DNA of 64,000 nt. Source: Cymbomonas tetramitiformis (taxonomy: Eukaryota; Chlorophyta; Pyramimonadophyceae; Pyramimonadales; Pyramimonadaceae). The DNA is taken from positions 62,001 to 126,000 of the forward strand of contig LGRX02035490.1 of the NCBI GenBank assembly GCA_001247695.2, read 5' to 3'. Shown here piece by piece: positions 58,312 to 64,000 of the stretch; the stretch's first letter is position 1, and every line of letters begins with the position of its first letter. The notes under the pieces were generated by a model. That model worked only from the letters and a program-made list of their open reading frames with translations. It did no database searches and was not told where the DNA came from. The translations under genes and the position numbers were made by a program.

Positions 58312-59202
58312 ATGGCGCACGGCGGTGGTGAGCACCTGGCTCAAGTGGCCACGTGCCGCGCGACGCATATGGCTCGACGGCGGGCTTGGGATCGGGCGGC
58401 GTGGTTCATTCTGCGGCTTCAGGTGTTGCGGGATGTCCGTGTCGGGCGCGACCGTTGCGTGGTTTGGCTTAGGGGTCAGGAGATGCGGGATCGGGCGGCG
58501 GGTTTGCGGGCGTGGCGGCGGGCGGCGTTTTTCGTTGCTAGGCTTAGCTTTTTGCGAGTGGCGTCCCGTGGGATTGTGCGCCGTGCGGTCTTGCGCCTGT
58601 CCGAAGGGGGGGGGAGGTACCTCAGATCGGACGAGCGCAGAGCGCACTCGGCGTACGGCCACGTCACCGGTGCTACCTTTAGGGGAGCGCGTGGCCACAG
58701 CCACAGCACGAGCGCTGCCTCGAGCGAGGCTCGCGGCCATGGCCACAGCGCTGGCGCTGCCCCTGGCGAGGCGCACGGCCACAGCCACTGCGCGAGCGCT
58801 GCCCTAAGCGAGGCGTGCGGCCAAATCGGCGTTGCCCCTAGCGAGGTGCGCGGCCACTGCCCTAGCACCAGCGCTGCCCCTAGCACACCGCGCACGCATG
58901 CCCCGCCGCCGAGCGCGGAGCGCGGCACCCACACTCGGGGTGCTGATGAGGCCGGCGAGCCCCAAGCTCCGGGCGAGTGCACCCGTCTCGACGGGACGCA
59001 TCGCCACGCACATGCAAGGAGGCCCACCCTTGCATGCGTGTCGCCACGAGGTGAGCACACCGAGGTGCTCACCCGCGCCCTCCCCTTAGGGCCATCGAGA
59101 GTGAAGCGTCCGGGAGCGGACCGCTTTTCTTTTGGGGGGGAGAGAGCGCGCCGCGAGTGGCAGATGGCAGCCACCGCGAGCGCGCCAGGCGCACCGCCAT
59201 GA
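58312..59202 (+). CDS. Gag-like fragment running into satellite
   Basis: From ATG 58312 (MAHGGGEHLAQVATCRAT). Residues ~10-100 are Arg/Trp-rich helices (RRAWDRAAWFILRL, GLRAWRRAAFFVARLSF) reminiscent of the Trp-helix repeats of the gag ORF in copy 1. After about residue 125 the sequence is a short His/Gly/Ser-Ala repeat (RGHSHSTSAA, HGHSAGAAP, HGHSHCASAA) and then satellite translation. Only the first third is plausibly protein-coding. Followed by no pol gene. Confidence 0.4.
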   Translation: MAHGGGEHLAQVATCRATHMARRRAWDRAAWFILRLQVLRDVRVGRDRCVVWLRGQEMRDRAAGLRAWRRAAFFVARLSFLRVASRGIVRRAVLRLSEGGGRYLRSDERRAHSAYGHVTGATFRGARGHSHSTSAASSEARGHGHSAGAAPGEAHGHSHCASAALSEACGQIGVAPSEVRGHCPSTSAAPSTPRTHAPPPSAERGTHTRGADEAGEPQAPGECTRLDGTHRHAHARRPTLACVSPRGEHTEVLTRALPLGPSRVKRPGADRFSFGGERARREWQMAATASAPGAPP

Positions 59203-60490
59203 GGCAGCAGCTCTCGCCGCGGCTCGCCTCGGTCAAGCGCGGACGCGCCGCCGCCCCGCCAGGCACACCAGACGCATGGTGCCTGGGAGTAGCGCGCAGC
59301 GTGTGCACCGCGTCCAGGCGCATCGGGCCTCCTTGCAGAGGTTGATGCGCGTGCCTGGGAGCAGCACACCGCGCACGCATGCTCCGCCGCCGAGCGCGGA
59401 GCGCGGCACCCACACTCGGGGTGCTGATGAGGCCGGCGAGCCCCAAGCTCCGGGCGAGTGCACCCGTCTCGACGGGACGCATCGCCACGCGCCTGCAAGG
59501 AGGCCCACCCTTGCATGCGTGTCGCCACGAGGTGAGCACACCGAGGTGCTCACCCGCGCCCTCCCCTTAGGGCCACCGAGAGAGTAGCGTCCGGGAGCGG
59601 ACCGCTTTTCTTTGGGGGGGGGAGAGAGCGCGCCGCGAGTGGCAGATGGCAGCCACCGCGAGCGCGCCAGGCGCACCGCCATGAGGCAGCAGCTCTCGCC
59701 GTGCTGTCTCGGGCTGCGTGACGCGCCGCTGCCCCGCCAGGCACACCAGACGCATGGTGCCTGGGAGTAGCGCGCAGCGTGTGCACCGCGTCCAGGCGCA
59801 TCGGGCCTCCTTGCAGAGGTTGATGCGCGTGCCTGGGAGCAGCACACCGCGCACGCATGCCCCGCCGCCGAGCGCGGAGTGCGGCACCCACACTCGGGGT
59901 GCTGATGAGGCCGGCGAGCCCCAAGCTCCGGGCGAGTGCACCCGTCTCGACGGGACGCATCGCCACGCGCGTGCAAGGAGGCCCACCCTTGCATGCGTGT
60001 CGCCACGAGGTGAGCACACCGAGGTGCTCACCCGCGCCCTCCCCTTAGGGCCACCGAGAGTGAAGCGTCCGGGAGCGGACCGCTTTTCTTTTGGGGGGGG
60101 GAGAGCGCGCCGCGAGTGGCAGATGGCAGCCACCGCGAGCGCGCCAGGCGCACCGCCATGAGGCAGCAGCTCTCGCTGTGCTGTCTCGGGCTGCGTGACG
60201 CGCCGCTGCCCCGCCAGGCACACCAGACGCATGGTGCCTGGGAGTAGCGCGCAGCGTGTGCACCGCGTCCAGGCGCATCGGGCCTCCTTGCAGAGGTTGA
60301 TGCGCGTGCCTGGGAGCAGCACACCGCGCACGCATGCCCCGCCGCCGAGCGCGGAGCGCGGCACCCACACTCGGGGTGCTGATGAGGCCGGCGAGCCCCA
60401 AGCTCCGGGCGAGTGCACCCGTCTCGACGGGACGCATCGCCACGCGCCTGCAAGGAGGCCCACCCTTGCATGCGTGTCGCCACGAGGTGA
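58880..60490 (+). repeat. ~478-bp GC-rich satellite, about 3.4 copies
   Basis: CCGCGCACGCATGC(C/T)CCGCCGCC occurs at about 58888, 59369, 59847 and 60326, giving unit lengths near 481, 478 and 478. Units are nearly identical, including a GGAGCGGACCGCTTTTCTTT followed by a G run of variable length (7-9 G). All long ORFs on both strands here are translations of the satellite and shift frame between copies at the G run. The last copy is cut at ~60490. Confidence 0.9.
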
Positions 60491-60859
60491 GCACGACGGC
60501 TAGCGCAAATAATCCGTAACGTGCACTTCGGATGCTTTGAATCGTCACTCTGACGCACGATACGTGTGGATCAATCAGTAATCCAGCGTTAATCTGTATC
60601 ACGAAACGCAATGCATTGAACCTTGAAACGTCACTCTGAAATACGATACGAACTTCAAAGGGGGCTACATCCTAAGAACTGTAAGGTGAGGGACTAAAGT
60701 GGACTCAGTTCCCCCCAATAACCTAAAAGCACCATGAGGGACGCCTCAAATCGGTGTAAGAAGACTGGTACCAGCAAGAAGCGACAACAACAAAGACATC
60801 ATAGACATATACAAAGGTATGCCCGTTGTGAGGTCACAACTCTTTTAAGAGGGGAGATC
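60491..60859 (+). other. Possible 3' end of an upstream retroelement
   Basis: No ORF. Ends with the purine-rich AAGAGGGGAGA (60847-60857), two bases before the LTR start, a polypurine-tract-like position. Sequence from ~60640 (CAAAGGGGGCTACATCC ... CAAAGACATCATAGAC) resembles a retroelement 3' untranslated region. Confidence 0.4.
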
Positions 60860-61404
60860 TGTCAGGGTCATGACCGATGACATATGTGTCATACATGTCA
60901 TATGTGTCATACCTGTCAGACATGTCATACCATACAGGATCATGACCGATGACATATGTGTCATACATGTCATACGTGTCATACCTGTCAGACATGTCAT
61001 ACCATGTCATGTCATGTCATGTCGAGTCATGTCATATATTATTATGACAGTCGTCAGTACGGTCGACTATGACTGTACATGTCGCCAGATGATAAGTCAC
61101 ATCATCTGTCATTATTCAAGGAAAGACTTGAATGACCCTGTCATCGAGAGTTCGTACGTCGAACTCGAAGATGGCAAAGCAAGATACATCTTGAAGTAAC
61201 AAACAAGAACCATCTTGGCTTTAAGCATGTGCGGAACACGCATGCGCAGTATGAACGAACTATTTGTTACCACAATACTGGTCGTTCAACCAACGTCTCG
61301 GGTTCACAACCCAATGGCGGTACCATCTATGCGATGGGAGACGTATACAACGGCCGTATTCTCTGGGAAATATCTTCAAAACGTCATATTTCAGCTTCTT
61401 AACA
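60860..61404 (+). repeat. LTR of a gypsy-like retroelement
   Basis: Starts TGTCAGGGTCATGACC right after a polypurine tract and ends ..TTCTTAACA, giving TG...CA ends and 545 bp. It holds a 72-bp tandem duplication (60868 and 60940) made of TGTCATACATGTCAT-type units and a TATATTATTA box near 61035. One base downstream comes TGGGGGCTCAAACTGG (61406-61421), a plausible tRNA primer-binding site. A polypurine tract on the left and a primer-binding site on the right imply that this LTR is shared by tandem copies or is a 5' LTR inserted next to an older 3' end. The partner LTR is outside the window. Confidence 0.55.
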
Positions 61405-61405
61405 C

Positions 61406-61421
61406 TGGGGGCTCAAACTGG
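61406..61421 (+). other. Putative primer-binding site
   Basis: TGGGGGCTCAAACTGG begins with the obligatory TGG (complement of tRNA CCA-3') one base after the LTR. The complementary tRNA would end ..CCAGTTTGAGCCCCCA; I cannot name it without a host tRNA set. Confidence 0.4.
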
Positions 61422-61986
61422 CTCAGAAACCCAAGCATTCGTTTTCCGATCTTAAACCCGAAGTCCGCCCCAGGCCACAAACGACCGTCAGGGAGCACCC
61501 TGAAGGGTTTCCCCGGTCTACAGTGGCCAAGAAAATCATATAGCTTACCTTTCAGAGCCCCAAAAAGGCGAAAAACCGCCCAAAACAGCCAAAAATAGCC
61601 GTTTTTGACAGTTTCCAGCCTACCCCAAAACCTCTCCCAGTAGCCCCCACCACCGAAAAACCCCTCCTTAGACCCCATAGAACAGCCTAGAAACCCCTGA
61701 TACCGCCCTCACGGCCATCAGCAGCGGGGAAAGCTCCACCAAACGGCGCTTTCAGCAGTTCTGGGACGTTTCTGGCAGCCCTTCAGCACCTCCTGGTATC
61801 CTCCAGTAGTGCACTGACTGGGGCTTTTTTGGGACCTACGGAGTACAAATACCGTCTGGGACTTCACTGGACCTCTGCATTGGACCTGGCACCCCTCCTT
61901 TCGTCGCTGCTTGACCCTTGCTTGCGCGCCTAGGCACTCAAAAATCGTGTCGCGGAGCCCTGGCCAAATTTTGAGTTCGCTGGTGT
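61422..61986 (+). other. Retroelement leader
   Basis: C/A-rich, unstructured; no convincing ORF on either strand. Consistent with a packaging leader between primer-binding site and first gene. Confidence 0.4.
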
Positions 61987-62160
61987 ATGGCAGTACCCCC
62001 AGACCCAGACAAATACAGAAGAGCGTGGTGGAAGCAAGGACCTATTAAGTGGGTATTCCCTCCAGACCCTACCTACCCACCAGCAGGCGCCTTCTGGCAG
62101 AGCGGTTTCAGCGGCCCTCCTTCCCCCTCTTCCTCTGACGACGAGGAGAACAGCGACTGA
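61987..62160 (+). CDS. Small Pro/Trp-rich ORF (57 aa)
   Basis: MAVPPDPDKYRRAWWKQGPI...: aromatic/proline N-terminal half (KWVFPPDP, AFWQ) and acidic tail PSSSDDEENSD. It resembles the next ORF in layout (W.WVPPSP ... ASDIDEDETD), so the two may be duplicates. Too short for the usual ORF cut-off; supported by the start context, compact design and position between LTR and the large ORF. Confidence 0.4.
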   Translation: MAVPPDPDKYRRAWWKQGPIKWVFPPDPTYPPAGAFWQSGFSGPPSPSSSDDEENSD

Positions 62161-62161
62161 A

Positions 62162-62398
62162 CGCCTGGGCAGAGCCAAGCTGGCTATCCCACCAGTGTAC
62201 CACGATTTCGTGTGGCAACAGGTTGGAAACTGCCGCTTCCGCTACCCGCACACCCAAGACCTGACAGCCTTCCCCGCGCTCCCTGGTTCATATCCAATAC
62301 AAGTGATCGACGAGTGGCCTTGGGTTCCCCCATCTCCACCTGGAAGCCCCGCTCCTTCGCCCCCAGCGAGTGACATCGACGAGGACGAGACTGATTAA
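62162..62398 (+). CDS. Small Pro-rich acidic-tail ORF without ATG
   Basis: About 79 codons (RLGRAKLAIPPVYHDFVWQQ ...) ending SPPASDIDEDETD-TAA. The frame is open across the end of the 57-aa ORF but has no ATG; a GTG lies at 62195. It could be expressed by frameshifting from the preceding ORF, since the frames overlap, or by splicing. It shares the aromatic-proline plus acidic-tail design of its neighbour. Confidence 0.35.
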   Translation, partial: RLGRAKLAIPPVYHDFVWQQVGNCRFRYPHTQDLTAFPALPGSYPIQVIDEWPWVPPSPPGSPAPSPPASDIDEDETD

Positions 62399-62483
62399 AT
62401 AAAAAGGCGAGCACTCACTACTTTTGCTCACCTGTGGCTATTGCCACACCCAGTCTGTGAACTCAACCAGCTCAGCAGTCAGA

Positions 62484-62936
62484 ATGTCACAGCAGACATC
62501 AGAATCATTTCCCAGCATGGGTGTCAGTGCAGAGCCGCTACACCACCCACTGTTCTCCCCCATCACCTTCCCATCTCCCACCGCATACGCTTCCTCTCAC
62601 CCCCTTCCACATCCAGGCACCACCATGCCCTACACAGCGGTGCCCCGCCCTTATACCATGCCGGATGGCACCCCCGCACAGGCTGTATGGAACGGCGTCA
62701 ATTGGGTATTGCCCCAATCAGCGCCCCTCGCTGGGGGAGTGTCACCAGTGCCGTTCACACTGGGAACCCACCACCCCGTGGGCGCATATCCCACACCGTT
62801 CCAACAACAGCTGCAGCAGCAGCAGCAGTGGCTCGCGTACCAGCAGCAACAACAGCAGTGGCTTCAGCAGCAGCCACTGGAACCGATGCAGCAGCAGTTA
62901 CAGCAGCAGCAGTTCCAGCAACAGCAGTTACAGCAG

Positions 62937-62967
<31 letters not shown>

Positions 62968-64000
62968 CGCAGCCGCCACAACAGCCGCAGCATCGACCAC
63001 AGCAGCCCCACCAGCTGGCACCAGCCACCTCCGCGCTTCATGACTCAGGCGCGGACCTCTCATCGCTGCAGCACTTCATCAGCATCGGTGCCGCAGCCCT
63101 GCCGGACCCTCTGCAGGTACCCCTTGACAGCGGAGCTCAGCAGAGCGTCTCGGGCGGGACCCAGCTCTTGGTGCGTCACCTTCCTGCAGTGGCAGCAACC
63201 TCAGAGACCCGCCGGCGTCGGCGTTCCCGAAGAGTATCCTCGGGCCCTGCGACACATGGCAAGCATCTCCCAGGTCCAAGCCACGCACCTGATCACTCTG
63301 ACCCCGACTCCGGCACGGACATCAGCCGCACCAGCACGGGGACCAGAGGCAGCCGAAGCACGCAGGCACGGGCTGAGCGCAGGCGGAGGGCCGCCCACAG
63401 GTCCGGTTCCGACTCGGACGCGAGCAGCCGAAGCGAGCACATTCGCAGAGAAGTCCTGGCGGCAGTACAGGCCCTGGACATCTCCGCGGTGCTTTCGAGA
63501 GGACTCGCCCTGCCTGGCGCGACGACATCTGTAGGAGCCTCCCCACCAGGCGACCCTCAGAGCAGCGTACAGGGGGGTCTGATGGCGGACCATCTACACG
63601 AGGCAGACGCCGCCGCCAGCGTAACCCCTCCAGTGCCTCAGACCGTCGCTGAGACCGCTCCCGCCGAACCTCCCACTCAGGGCCGGCCAAATCCCCACAA
63701 CATGATGGTGGCCCGCCGGCGGCAGTCGATGGAGACGGTGGTGCACGGCGGTGGCAACCCTGACTCGGAGCCCAGAGACTCCAGTTCAAGCGACTCGCCA
63801 CCACCAGGGCCCCCCAGTGATCCACCTCAAGATCCCCCTGACGACCCCGCACCAGAGCCCTCCTACCCTCAGTACCCAGAGGTCAGAGCTCTCTTCGTCA
63901 CCCACGACGGTGGGTCATTGTGGGTGCACCAGTCAGCGGGGGTGCGAGGCGCGGCAACCGTCACCCTACCATGGGATGAACGCCGCCGGGCTGGGGTGCA
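62484..64000 (+). CDS. Gag-like poly-Gln protein, runs off the right edge
   Basis: ATG at 62484 (MSQQTSESFPSMGVSAEP) opens a frame that stays open to the last base, over 505 codons. Residues ~110-175 are a Gln-rich tract with spaced Trp and Leu, from a CAG/CAA repeat. A globular stretch (HDSGADLSSLQHFISIGAA), an Arg/Ser-rich segment, a helix (HIREEVLAAVQALDISAV-like pattern) and Pro-rich acidic linkers follow. The last visible part (YPEVRALFVTHDGGSLWVHQ) is beta-like and may begin another domain. The position after LTR, primer-binding site and two small ORFs suggests gag. The ORFs in the two other frames here (poly-Ser, poly-Ala) are shadows of the CAG repeat. Confidence 0.6.
62808..63000 (+). 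repeat. CAG/CAA trinucleotide tract
   Basis: Nearly continuous CAG with CAA, TTA and CCG interruptions, encoding poly-Gln in the frame of the large ORF. The interruptions make it more stable than a pure repeat and preserve the frame. Confidence 0.9.

Noticed and set aside
58935..59010. Second hammerhead candidate (CTGATGAGGCCGG in the satellite)
   Set aside because: The GAAA box and a closing stem are missing downstream.
59069..60611. Large overlapping ORFs on both strands (up to ~300 codons)
   Set aside because: All lie in the GC-rich 478-bp satellite, where stop codons are rare; the frame changes at the G runs between units.
62441..63534. Poly-Ala and poly-Ser ORFs at 62.4-63.5 kb
   Set aside because: They are the two other frames of the CAG tract; the poly-Gln frame from 62484 is the only one open to the window end.

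Overview
The window looks like nuclear DNA of a unicellular eukaryote (an alga or other protist; the lineage cannot be named from the sequence) that is crowded with mobile DNA. Evidence for a eukaryote: short GT-AG introns of 75-77 nt at 723-797 and 31079-31155, several acceptors preceded by a CTACTAAC-like branch site, retrotransposon gag/protease and reverse-transcriptase genes, and satellites. It is a scaffold: 20 Ns at 31212-31231 join two contigs. Base composition alternates sharply between AT-rich virus-derived blocks and GC-rich retroelement or host blocks.

Layout. 1-5.7 kb: a small spliced gene, 1.3 kb of palindromic minisatellite, and a gag/aspartic-protease remnant. 6.2-24.2 kb (element 1, mostly minus strand): a polinton-like virus (PLV/Maverick-type) integrant with a truncated major capsid gene, a probable minor capsid gene, a lipase-like gene, a DD35E integrase, the 3' part of a family-B DNA polymerase and an intact primase-polymerase/helicase. 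Six copies of a ~54-bp palindrome-ended repeat lie among these genes. A 7.0-kb retroelement (10385-17402) interrupts one of its genes. 24.8-31.2 kb: unassigned genes (Cys/His finger, membrane protein, coiled-coil ORF, Cys-rich spliced gene) and a decayed DNA methyltransferase. 31.2-32.2 kb: a third viral fragment (C5 methyltransferase plus a small conserved gene). 32.9-36.5 kb: small unassigned genes and short palindromic repeats. 36.9-56.8 kb (element 2, mostly plus strand): a second, related PLV/polinton with lipase, minor capsid, major capsid, three fibre-like proteins, integrase, protein-primed-type PolB and packaging ATPase. It is riddled with nonsense codons and frameshifts, and two insertions of one LTR-type retroelement break its capsid and ATPase genes. 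56.8-64 kb: the second copy of that retroelement, a ~478-bp satellite, then an LTR with a probable primer-binding site and the 5' genes of another retroelement running off the right edge.

How the pieces relate. Elements 1 and 2 share the order lipase - ~75-codon gene - minor capsid - major capsid, with the last three genes tightly packed, plus a homologous integrase and polymerase. They are therefore two members of one virus family, not two copies of one insertion. Element 1 carries a primpol-helicase next to a headless PolB, as if its replication module had been exchanged.

The most unusual object is the 10385-17402 retroelement. It has a reverse transcriptase with Penelope-like motifs, a GIY-YIG endonuclease at the N terminus, a gag-like ORF joined to it in the same frame through one TAG codon, 712-bp direct terminal repeats, and a hammerhead-ribozyme-like motif in each repeat. 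Assignments rest on motifs read by eye and on comparison between copies inside this window; no database search was possible.
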